Source of the DNA: Nocardia colli
GTDB lineage: Bacteria; Actinomycetota; Actinomycetes; Mycobacteriales; Mycobacteriaceae
Direction of reading: 5' to 3'
Length of the DNA: 64,000 nucleotides
Assembly (NCBI RefSeq): GCF_008704205.1
Contig: NZ_VXLC01000037.1
Span: 29,960-93,959, forward strand
Under the pieces are notes generated by a model. That model was given only the letters and a program-made list of their open reading frames with translations, did not search any database and was not told the origin of the DNA. How positions within the stretch are numbered: the stretch's first letter is position 1; each line of letters opens with the position of its first letter. Both the position numbers and the translations under genes were made by a program. Below are positions 7,680 to 15,073 of the stretch, piece by piece.

Positions 7680-9287
7680 GTGAGATTCACAAGAGCTGGT
7701 GCGTTGACGGCGGCGGTGTTACTGGCCACGAGCCTGGGCCTGGCCGGGTGTTCGTCCGATGACAGCACCGACGCGAGCATCGTCACGACCAATATCACCG
7801 AGCCGCAGAACCCGCTGCTGCCGGCCAACAACAACGACAACAACGGCAGCCGCATCGTCGACCGGCTCTTCGCCGGGCTGAAGTACTACGACGCCGACGG
7901 CGTCGCCCACGACGACATGGCGCAGTCGATCGAGTCGTCGGACCGGAAGAACTACAAGATCACGCTCAAGCCGGACTGGAAGTTCACCGACGGCACCGCG
8001 GTGACCTCGAAGTCCTACGTCGACGCGTGGAACTACGCGGCGCTCGGCAGCAACACGCAGTTGCAGGGCTACGTCTTCTCCAACATCGTCGGCTACGACG
8101 AGGTGGCGGCGGAAAAGCCGACGGCACAGACGATGTCGGGGCTGAAGGTGGTCGACGACCGCACCTTCACCATCGCGCTGAAGAGCCCGTCGATCGACTT
8201 CGAACTCGCGCTCGGCTTCACCCCGTTCTATCCGCTGCCCGAGGCCGCGTTCAAGGACATCAAGGCGTTCGGCGAGAACCCGATCGGCAACGGCCCGTAC
8301 AAGCTGGCGCGGACCGGCGCGTGGGAGCACAACGTCAAGGTCGATCTGGTGCCCAACCCGGACTACAAGGGCGCGCGCCCGGCCAAGAACAAGGGCCTGC
8401 GGTTCACCATGTACCAGTCGTTCGACACGGCGTACGCGGATCTGCTGGCCGGCAACCTGGACGCGCTCGACACGATCCCGGACAGCGCGGTGTCGTCCTA
8501 CAAGAAGGACCTCGGCGACCGGGCGATCACCAAGCCGACCGCGCAGAACCAGCACATCAGCAGTCAGACCAACATCCCGCACTTCGCCGGCGCCGAGGGC
8601 GTGCTGCGGCGCAAGGCGCTCTCGATGGCGATCAACCGGGAACAGATCTGCGAGAACATCTTCCACGGCACCAGGGTGCCGTCGAAGGACTTCACCGCGA
8701 TCACGCTGCCGGGCTTCAAGGCGGATCTGCCCGGCGCCGAGGTATTGAAGTTCAACCCGGAAGAGGCCAAGAAGGTGTGGGCGCAGGCCGACGCGATCTC
8801 GCCCTGGTCGGGTCGGTACGAGATCGCCTACAACTCCGACGGCGGGCACCAGGCCTGGATCGAGGCGGTGGCCAACAGCATCAAGAACACCCTCGGCATC
8901 GAGGCGATCGGCGCGCCGTACCCGACGTTCAAGGACATCCGGACCGCGATCACCGCGCGGACCATCGGTAAGGCGTTCCGCTACGGCTGGCAGGGCGACT
9001 ACCCGACGATGCTCCAGTTCCTCACCGCGTTGTACTACACCGGCGCCGGGACCAACAACGTCGACTACGCGAACCCCGAGTTCGACAAGCTGATCGACGC
9101 CGCGCTGGCCGCGCCGTCGCTGGAGGAGTCCTACAAGCTGGTCGGGCAGGCGCAAGGCCTGCTGTTCCGGGACATGGCCGACATCCCGGTGATCGATTTC
9201 ATCGCCACCGCGGGGCTGGGCGAGAAGGTGAAAAAGGGCGAATTGACCTGGAACGGCCAGTTCGATTTCGAGAATATCGAGAAGTGA
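7680..9287 (+). CDS. Oligopeptide/dipeptide ABC transporter substrate-binding lipoprotein
   Basis: A 535-residue OppA/DppA-class (SBP family 5) protein. The GTG at 7680 is chosen because GGGGAG ends 6 bases before it and it gives an intact lipoprotein signal: RFTRAG, hydrophobic core, LAGC with Cys24. After the lipobox the protein shows family features such as NPLLPANNNDNNGSRIVDRL, LKPDWKFTDGTAVTSKSYVDAW and NPIGNGPYKL. It would bind peptides outside the membrane and deliver them to an ABC permease. No permease or ATPase genes adjoin, so it is an orphan binding protein here. Its codon use matches neighbouring genes. Confidence 0.9.
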   Translation: MRFTRAGALTAAVLLATSLGLAGCSSDDSTDASIVTTNITEPQNPLLPANNNDNNGSRIVDRLFAGLKYYDADGVAHDDMAQSIESSDRKNYKITLKPDWKFTDGTAVTSKSYVDAWNYAALGSNTQLQGYVFSNIVGYDEVAAEKPTAQTMSGLKVVDDRTFTIALKSPSIDFELALGFTPFYPLPEAAFKDIKAFGENPIGNGPYKLARTGAWEHNVKVDLVPNPDYKGARPAKNKGLRFTMYQSFDTAYADLLAGNLDALDTIPDSAVSSYKKDLGDRAITKPTAQNQHISSQTNIPHFAGAEGVLRRKALSMAINREQICENIFHGTRVPSKDFTAITLPGFKADLPGAEVLKFNPEEAKKVWAQADAISPWSGRYEIAYNSDGGHQAWIEAVANSIKNTLGIEAIGAPYPTFKDIRTAITARTIGKAFRYGWQGDYPTMLQFLTALYYTGAGTNNVDYANPEFDKLIDAALAAPSLEESYKLVGQAQGLLFRDMADIPVIDFIATAGLGEKVKKGELTWNGQFDFENIEK

Positions 9288-9293
9288 TCGCGG

Positions 9294-9333
9294 GTGCCCG
9301 CCGCGCCGTCGCCGCCGGCGGCGCGGCGGGCAC
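9294..9333 (+). terminator. Strong hairpin terminator after the binding-protein gene
   Basis: GTGCCCGCCGCGCCG (9294-9308) pairs perfectly with CGGCGCGGCGGGCAC (9319-9333), a 15-bp GC stem with a 10-base loop, starting 7 bases after the stop codon. There is no T-tract. Confidence 0.7.
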
Positions 9334-9418
9334 GGGTGTGCCAGCTCCCGGGTCCGGCTCGGTCCGGGTAGGCTGACCCGTCGATCGGACACGCGCACGT
9401 AAATGAGGTGGTGGCGGA

Positions 9419-9850
9419 ATGAGTGAACGGGTATCCGAATCCGTGACGGGGACAACCACGGTCGCCGTCACGGTGCCCGCGTCACCGGAGCAGTTGACGA
9501 TGCTGCGCGCGCTCGCCGAGACGGTGCTGCTGATCGCCGATTTCGGGCTCGACGAGGTGACCGATATCCGGCTCGCGCTCGACGAGATCGCGACCGTGCT
9601 GTTGCAGGACGCGGCGCCCGGGTCGACGATCGATTGCGCGTTCTCCTATCGCGAAGGCGTGCTGAACGCCAACGTCCGCGCGGTGGTCACGTCCGAAACC
9701 GAGGTCGGCTCAGGCAGTTTCGGCTGGCACATCGTGCAGACCCTGACCGACTCGGTCACGGCGACCAAGGCGCCGTTCGACGCCGCCGTGTCCGGCTACC
9801 CGACTGTCGTCGACTTCGTGTGGGTCCGGGGCGACCTCGATGAACAATGA
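9419..9850 (+). CDS. usfX: Anti-sigma-F factor (RsbW/UsfX-type ATPase-like)
   Basis: A 143-residue GHKL-fold protein of the RsbW/SpoIIAB type that would bind and inhibit SigF in the cytoplasm. The LRALAETVLL helix, IRLALDEIATVLLQ (N-box region) and GSFGWHIVQTLTDSV (G-box) are visible. The Asn that normally follows the N-box Glu is not found: the motif reads DEIATVLL. From memory the mycobacterial UsfX is also divergent at this point. The gene overlaps sigF by 11 bases, the same order as usfX-sigF in Mycobacterium, so the pair is co-expressed and the assignment is firm. No anti-anti-sigma gene is adjacent. Confidence 0.88.
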   Translation: MSERVSESVTGTTTVAVTVPASPEQLTMLRALAETVLLIADFGLDEVTDIRLALDEIATVLLQDAAPGSTIDCAFSYREGVLNANVRAVVTSETEVGSGSFGWHIVQTLTDSVTATKAPFDAAVSGYPTVVDFVWVRGDLDEQ

Positions 9851-10655
9851 GGCAACGACGTCCGGCGTAGGCCACGAGCCGCGCCGACGTGGTGGGGACA
9901 GCTATGACAACATCGAGCCGCTGTTCCTCGAGCTGAGCCGGCTCGACGCCGACGATCCGCAGCGGGCCGTCGTGCGGGACGAGCTGATCAGTCGCTGCTT
10001 GCCGCTGGCCGAGCACATCGCGCGCAAGTTCACCGGGCGCGGCGAGAACTTCGACGACCTGCTGCAGATCGCCCGCGTCGGCATGGTGGCCGCGGTGGAC
10101 CGGTTCGACGCCTCGCACGGGTCGCCGTTCCTGGCGTTCGCGGTGCCGACCATCATGGGCGAGGTGCGCAGGCACTTCCGCGACTACACCTGGTCGGTGC
10201 GAGTTCCGCGGCGGCTCAAGGAGATTCAGCAGACCATCGCGCCGACCATCGAGACGCTGGCGCAGCGGCTCGGCCGGATGCCCAAGGCGCGCGAGATCGC
10301 CGAGGAGCTCGGCGCCGACCTGGTCGAGGTCACTCAGGCCTTGATCGCCCGTAACGCCTACCAGACCTCCTCCATCGACGTGGGCCTGGACAGCGACGAC
10401 GACAACGCGCCGCGCTCGCCGCTGGACACCCTCGGCGCCGAGGAGCCGGAATACCAGACCGTCGAGGACTATCTCGCGGTCAAACCGCTCATCGCCGCGC
10501 TGCCCGAACGCGAACGTCAGGTGCTGGTCATGCGATTCTTCGAGTCGAAGACCCAGGACCAGATCGCCGCGCAGCTGGGCGTGTCGCAGATGCAAGTCTC
10601 CCGGATTCTCGCCAAAACATTGAGTACGCTGCGGGAACAGGCTCTGCGCGACTGA
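9840..10655 (+). CDS. sigF: RNA polymerase sigma factor SigF (SigB/F/G subfamily)
   Basis: A 271-residue group-3 sigma factor for general stress or stationary-phase genes. Region 2 is clear (RCLPLAEHIARKF, NFDDLLQIARVGMVAAVDRFD, FLAFAVPTIMGEVRRHFRD), region 3 follows (VPRRLKEIQQTI, GRMPKAREIAEELG) and region 4 ends it (LPERERQVLVMRFFESKTQDQIAAQLGVSQMQVSRILAKTL). Length and order match SigF of mycobacteria. The ATG at 9840 lies inside the anti-sigma gene, an 11-base overlap. SigF operons in relatives are autoregulated; I did not find a convincing GTTT-N15-GGGTAT promoter upstream by eye. Confidence 0.94.
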   Translation: MNNEATTSGVGHEPRRRGGDSYDNIEPLFLELSRLDADDPQRAVVRDELISRCLPLAEHIARKFTGRGENFDDLLQIARVGMVAAVDRFDASHGSPFLAFAVPTIMGEVRRHFRDYTWSVRVPRRLKEIQQTIAPTIETLAQRLGRMPKAREIAEELGADLVEVTQALIARNAYQTSSIDVGLDSDDDNAPRSPLDTLGAEEPEYQTVEDYLAVKPLIAALPERERQVLVMRFFESKTQDQIAAQLGVSQMQVSRILAKTLSTLREQALRD

Positions 10656-10667
10656 ACGGGGAATGGC

Positions 10668-11423
10668 TTGAGCAGCGACAACGCTACGCGGCTCGCGGTG
10701 CTGATCGATGCCGACAACGCGCAGCCCGGGATCGCCGACGGGCTGCTGGCCGAGGTGGCCAAGTACGGGACGGCGCACGTCAAGCGGGCCTATGGTGACT
10801 GGACCAGTACCAATCTGAAGGGGTGGAAGGATCAGCTGCTCGCGCAGTCGATTCAGCCGATCCAGCAGTTCGGTTACACCACCGGCAAGAACGCCACCGA
10901 CTCGGCGATGATCATCGACGCGATGGATCTGCTGTACACCGGCAACCTCGACGGGTTCGTGATCGTGTCCAGCGACAGCGATTTCACCCGGTTGGCCAGT
11001 CGCATTCGCGAATCCGGTTTGACCGTCTACGGATTCGGTCAGCACAAGACGCCGAAGCCGTTCGTCGCCGCGTGCGACAAGTTCATCTATACCGAAAACC
11101 TCACCGGCACAACGGATGAGTCGCCGACGCCGACTCGGCGGCCGGCCGCCAATCAGCTCAAGGGTGACGCCAAGCTGATGAACCTGCTGCGGAACGCGGT
11201 CGACGCGGCCTCCGACGACTCGGGGTGGGCGACCCTGTCCAGCGTCGGGTCGATCATCAACAAACAGCGTCCCGACTTCGATCCGCGCACCTATGGATAC
11301 AGCAAGCTCGGTGAACTATTCGCGGCCACAACACTTTTCGATTTGGATACGCGTAGTCCGGGCGAAGGTAAGCAGGCCGTCACCTATGTCCGCGACGTTC
11401 GGAATCGGCCCGCTGCCAAGTAA
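10668..11423 (+). CDS. NYN-domain (PIN-like) RNase with C-terminal LOTUS/OST-HTH domain
   Basis: A 251-residue protein. The NYN nuclease domain occupies residues 8-145, with the acidic triad regions LIDADN (12-17), TDSAMIIDAMDLL and VSSDSDFTRL (about 102-111). The C-terminal LKGDAKLMNLLRNAVDAA... to TYGYSKLGELF is a LOTUS/OST-HTH RNA-binding domain. The usual architecture suggests an RNA-directed nuclease or RNA-binding role in the cytoplasm. The TTG start at 10668 follows GGGGA and lies 12 bp after sigF, so it probably belongs to the same transcript. A later in-frame GTG is possible but would cut into the first beta strand. Confidence 0.88.
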   Translation: MSSDNATRLAVLIDADNAQPGIADGLLAEVAKYGTAHVKRAYGDWTSTNLKGWKDQLLAQSIQPIQQFGYTTGKNATDSAMIIDAMDLLYTGNLDGFVIVSSDSDFTRLASRIRESGLTVYGFGQHKTPKPFVAACDKFIYTENLTGTTDESPTPTRRPAANQLKGDAKLMNLLRNAVDAASDDSGWATLSSVGSIINKQRPDFDPRTYGYSKLGELFAATTLFDLDTRSPGEGKQAVTYVRDVRNRPAAK

Positions 11424-11429
11424 GGCGGC

Positions 11430-12917
11430 TCAGCCGTGGTGGCCCATGCCCGGCATGTCCATTCGCATCGGCGCGGGTTGCTCGCCGGGGGCGAGGACCA
11501 GGAATTGGCCCATCATGCCGTGGTCTTCGTGCAGCAATAGGTGGCAGTGGAACATGTACGGGTAGGTCGGATCGCTGTGCTGCGCGAACCGCATGGCCAG
11601 CCGGTAGGTGTATTGCGGCTCGGTGTAGAGGGTGTCCTTCCAGCCGGCCAGGGCGGGCGGCGGGGCCTGGCCGTCGATGTCGACCACTTGGAACTGGACG
11701 TCGTGCACGTGGAAGTTGTGCGGCCAGTTGTCGTTGTTACGGACCGACCACACCTGGGTGGTGTCGACCGGGATGGTCATGTCGATGCGGTTCATGTCCA
11801 TGCGCTTTCCGTTGATCATGAACCACTTCAGTTCGAAGGTGTAATCCGGTTTCGCGCCCGCGGGGGCGAGGGCGGGGATAGTGGCGAGTGAGTTCGGCAC
11901 GGGTGCAGCGGGTTTCAGGGTGTTCGCGGCCCGCAGCTGGAGGATGTCGAAAGTGTCGTCGAAGCCGAACGCGGCGGCGCGATCGATGTCCCGGCGCTGC
12001 TCGATCGGCAGTGAGCGCAACCTGATTCGCTCGTTGCCGCGCAGGTCCACCACCAGTTCGACGCGCTCGCCCGGGCTCACCTGGATCGTGCGCAGGGTGA
12101 CCGGTGCGGTGAGCAGGCCGCCGTCGGTGGCGATGAGCTGGAAGGTGCGCTGGTCGTCGAAGGCCAGGTTGTAGATTCGGCCCGACGATCCGTTGAGAAT
12201 GCGCAGGCGGACCCGGTCGGTGCGCACGTCCAGATGCGCACCCGTGATGCCGTTCACGACTATGGTGTCGCCGAGCAGACCGACGTCGGTCGGATCCGAT
12301 TCGTCCAGTGCGCCGTCGGCGGTGAAGCGCCGGTCCTGGATGACGAGCGGAATGTCGTCGACCCCATACTCTTTCGGGAGATCGAGGGCGTCTGTCGTCT
12401 CGTCGTCGACGATGAACAGGCCCGAAAGTCCGCGGTAGACATGCTTTTCGGTCGCGCCGTGCGGATGCGGGTGGTACCAGAGCATGGCGGCCTGCTGGTC
12501 GATGGTCCACGCCGGTGACCAGGTGCCGCCGGCCTCGATCGTCTGATGCGGGCCGCCGTCGAACCGAGCGGGCAGGTGCATGCCGTGCCAGTGCACCGTG
12601 GTCGACTCCGGCAGAGAGTTCCGGATGGTGAAGGCCACCGATTCGTGGCGCGCGGCGCGCACGGTCGGTCCGAGGATCGCGCCGTTGTAGCCCCAGGTGG
12701 GGGTGTGCGTGCCCGCGCGGATTTCCGAGGTGCCCTGCTGGATGTCGAGGGTGAAGTGGCGCACGCCGTCGGCTCCGACCGTCGAGGAAGCGAGCGGCGG
12801 TATCGGGAGGGGCCTGGTCGTCGCCGACCCGGGGATCGGTGCGCCCGGTCGCGCCACACATCCTGCGGCCAGCGGCACTATGGCCAGTCCGGCGAGGAAG
12901 CCTCGTCTCGAGACCAC
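11430..12917 (-). CDS. Tat-exported lipoprotein multicopper oxidase
   Basis: A 495-residue laccase/CueO-like enzyme that oxidises a substrate (often Cu(I) or phenolics) with O2 outside the membrane. The GTG at 12917, 7 bases after AAGGAG, gives a twin-arginine signal (SRRGFLAGL) ending in a lipobox LAAGC (Cys20), so a folded, copper-loaded lipoprotein is expected. All four copper motifs are present in order: HWHGMH, YHPHPHG, WPHNFHVH and MFHCHLLLHEDHGMM. The C-terminus is Met/His-rich (MRMDMPGMGHHG), often seen in copper-handling members. It is convergent with the NYN gene and has no visible copper-efflux partner. Confidence 0.93.
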   Translation of the reverse strand: MVSRRGFLAGLAIVPLAAGCVARPGAPIPGSATTRPLPIPPLASSTVGADGVRHFTLDIQQGTSEIRAGTHTPTWGYNGAILGPTVRAARHESVAFTIRNSLPESTTVHWHGMHLPARFDGGPHQTIEAGGTWSPAWTIDQQAAMLWYHPHPHGATEKHVYRGLSGLFIVDDETTDALDLPKEYGVDDIPLVIQDRRFTADGALDESDPTDVGLLGDTIVVNGITGAHLDVRTDRVRLRILNGSSGRIYNLAFDDQRTFQLIATDGGLLTAPVTLRTIQVSPGERVELVVDLRGNERIRLRSLPIEQRRDIDRAAAFGFDDTFDILQLRAANTLKPAAPVPNSLATIPALAPAGAKPDYTFELKWFMINGKRMDMNRIDMTIPVDTTQVWSVRNNDNWPHNFHVHDVQFQVVDIDGQAPPPALAGWKDTLYTEPQYTYRLAMRFAQHSDPTYPYMFHCHLLLHEDHGMMGQFLVLAPGEQPAPMRMDMPGMGHHG

Positions 12918-13111
12918 GTTTCTACTCCTTCGATCGACGTCCTCTCCAGCTTCGATTGCCGATGGGTTGCGGAGATCGTCCGCAGAGCCGCCTTTCGGCG
13001 GGTGTGACTCCGCCCGCGGACCCTTGTGGCGGAGGATTCGAGGTGCTAGTAGAGCTCGCGGCATCGGGAGTGTCCGGTCGCGGTGAATCCGCCGTCCCCT
13101 ACCGTTGACGT

Positions 13112-14293
13112 GTGATGGAGATCCAGTTGCGGCGTGATGTGCGGCTGGTCGTGCGTTGCCTGCCGCTCGTGCTGGTCCCGGTGCTGCTGGTGGCGAGCAC
13201 GTTCCCCGGGCAGTATCGGGTGCCGTGGAGTTACTGGGTGCTTGCCATGGTGGCGAGCGGGCTGTTCGTGGTGGGGAATCGGTGGCCGCTGGCCGTCTCG
13301 GTCGCGCTGTCGGTGCTCGCCGTTCCGATGTTCCGCACGCCCGCGTGGGGGCTGTCGGGGCTGGTGCCGTTCCTTGGCGCGGTCGCCTTGGTCGAGGTGG
13401 CGATGCGGACTCGGCAGAACGGGCGGGTGGCGTTCGCGGCGGGGTGCTGGGCGCTGGCCGTCGTGCTCGGGCGGTGGGGTATTCACGACGCGTCGCTGTG
13501 GGGTGCGGCGACCGTGGTCGAGGCGGGGACCTACGTCGGTGTGCCGTTGTTGCTCGGGCTGTACCTGCGCGGGCAACGCGATCTGGCGGCGAGCCTGTAC
13601 CTGCGCGCCGCCGACGCCGAAACCCGCAGGGCCGAAGCGGAATCGCGCACCCGGGCGGCCGAGCGCAGTGCCATGGCGCGCGAGTTGCACGACCTGATCG
13701 CGCATCACATGGCCTCGATCGTGCTGCGTGTCGGCATCGCCCGCCACGTGGTGGCCGATCAGGATCCGCGGGTGAACGCGGTGCTCGACGACGTGCGGGA
13801 CACCGCCGCCGACGCGCTCGCCGACATCCGCCGGCTGCTCGCCGCACTGCGCGATCCCGCGCTCGGCGAGGTCGCGCTGGTGGACGCGGACGCCGTGCGC
13901 ACCGAGATCTCGGCGGCGGTGCGCCGGGTCGAGGTGGCCGGGTTCACCGTCGAGGCCGACCTCGCGCCGGATCTGGGCGGACTGGACGCGATCGGCAGGC
14001 TCACCCTGCTGCGGTTGGTGCAGGAATCGCTCACCAACGTGATGAAGCATGCCGACCGCGAGGTATCGGTCCAGGTCAGCGTGGTTCGTCGGAGCGGGGG
14101 GATCGCCGTCCAGGTGCGCAGCGGCGTCGGCCGGTCGGGCTCGAACCCGGCCGGGCACGGCATCATCGGCATGCGCGAACGAGTCGAACTCGCGGGCGGC
14201 ACCTTCGCCGTCGGCGCCACCGCGCGAGGATGGGAAGTCGACGCCTGGCTACCCGGCGTCGCCACCCTGACCGAAGCGGAGGCCGCGCAGTGA
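13112..14293 (+). CDS. NarL-class sensor histidine kinase
   Basis: A 393-residue membrane kinase. Residues 8-150 hold about five hydrophobic segments; the dimerisation box RELHDLIAHHM puts the phospho-acceptor at His193 (HisKA_3 type), and a GHKL ATPase domain closes with GHGIIGMRERVELAGG. It shares a 4-base GTGA overlap with the downstream response regulator. The GTG at 13112 may be a leaderless start, as TACCGT (13100-13105) ends 6 bases before it and no Shine-Dalgarno is visible; an ATG 3 bases later is equivalent. The signal is unknown. The gene is divergent from the multicopper oxidase, so copper or redox stress is a testable guess only. Confidence 0.9.
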   Translation: MMEIQLRRDVRLVVRCLPLVLVPVLLVASTFPGQYRVPWSYWVLAMVASGLFVVGNRWPLAVSVALSVLAVPMFRTPAWGLSGLVPFLGAVALVEVAMRTRQNGRVAFAAGCWALAVVLGRWGIHDASLWGAATVVEAGTYVGVPLLLGLYLRGQRDLAASLYLRAADAETRRAEAESRTRAAERSAMARELHDLIAHHMASIVLRVGIARHVVADQDPRVNAVLDDVRDTAADALADIRRLLAALRDPALGEVALVDADAVRTEISAAVRRVEVAGFTVEADLAPDLGGLDAIGRLTLLRLVQESLTNVMKHADREVSVQVSVVRRSGGIAVQVRSGVGRSGSNPAGHGIIGMRERVELAGGTFAVGATARGWEVDAWLPGVATLTEAEAAQ

Positions 14294-14925
14294 TCACCGT
14301 CTTGCTGGTCGACGATCAACGCCTGGTCCGCGCCGGCCTGCGCATGCTCATCGAATCCACCCCCGATTTCGCGGTCGTCGGCGAGGCCGCCAACGGCATC
14401 GAGGCCATCCGCCTGAACGCCGAACTGACCCCCGACCTGATCCTGATGGATCTGCGCATGCCCGGACTCGACGGCGTCGCCGCCACCGAGCAGATCGTCG
14501 CCGCCCGGCCGAGCGCAAAAGTCTTGGTACTCACCACCTTCGACGACGATGACCACCTCTTCCCCGCCCTGGCCGCGGGCGCCACCGGCTACCTCGTCAA
14601 AGACACCGCCCCCACCGACCTGCTCACCGCCATCCGCCGCACCGCCGACGGCGACCTCCTCTTCTCCCCAACCCTCATGCGCCGCTTGGTCTCCCGCGCC
14701 ATCGAAACCCGCCCCACCCCGAAACCCCCAGCCCCCCAACCCACCCTCACCCCCCGCGAACACGAAGTCCTCACCCTCATCGGCGAAGGCCTCAGCAACC
14801 AAGAAATCGCCACCCACCTCCACCTCGGCGTAACCACCATCAAAACCCACGTAGCCAACCTGATGGACAAAACCGCCTGCGACAACCGAGTCCGCCTAGC
14901 CGTCTACGCCCACAAACTCCACTGA
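14290..14925 (+). CDS. NarL/FixJ-family response regulator
   Basis: A 211-residue two-domain regulator. The receiver domain has LLVDDQ, phospho-acceptor Asp54 in LILMDLRMPGLDG, and the TTF and K (LVKD) switch residues. The output domain is a LuxR-type helix-turn-helix (LTPREHEVLTLIGEGLSNQEIATHLHLG). The GTG start overlaps the kinase stop by 4 bases, so the pair is translationally coupled and cognate. The 3' half is unusually C-rich on the coding strand (runs of CCCC with C-ending codons), and the intergenic region just after it is unusually G-rich. Confidence 0.93.
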   Translation: MITVLLVDDQRLVRAGLRMLIESTPDFAVVGEAANGIEAIRLNAELTPDLILMDLRMPGLDGVAATEQIVAARPSAKVLVLTTFDDDDHLFPALAAGATGYLVKDTAPTDLLTAIRRTADGDLLFSPTLMRRLVSRAIETRPTPKPPAPQPTLTPREHEVLTLIGEGLSNQEIATHLHLGVTTIKTHVANLMDKTACDNRVRLAVYAHKLH

Positions 14926-14981
14926 GACCTATTCGTTAACGGTTTATTTGCTGGGGTTGGGGCGGCGCTCCGGGGGATGGC

Positions 14982-15006
14982 GGGTGCGGGGGGAGTGGGG
15001 GTGGGG
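14982..15006 (+). other. Putative G-quadruplex sequence before the gamma-glutamyltransferase gene
   Basis: Four or more G-runs with 1-3 base loops (GGG-TGC-GGGGGG-AGT-GGGGG-T-GGGG) lie on the coding strand, with further GGGG runs at 14953-14982. It is 68 bases before the start of the next gene and could form in its leader RNA. Confidence 0.5.
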
Positions 15007-15073
15007 TCTGTAGGTTTTCGGGGGATCCGTGCTGGTTGGGGTGCGGAGGGACTTCGGGGATGGAGGCGTTGAC

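Noticed and set aside
7719..9455. A 578-codon minus-strand open frame
   Set aside because: It is antisense to the peptide-binding lipoprotein gene and has no recognisable domain.
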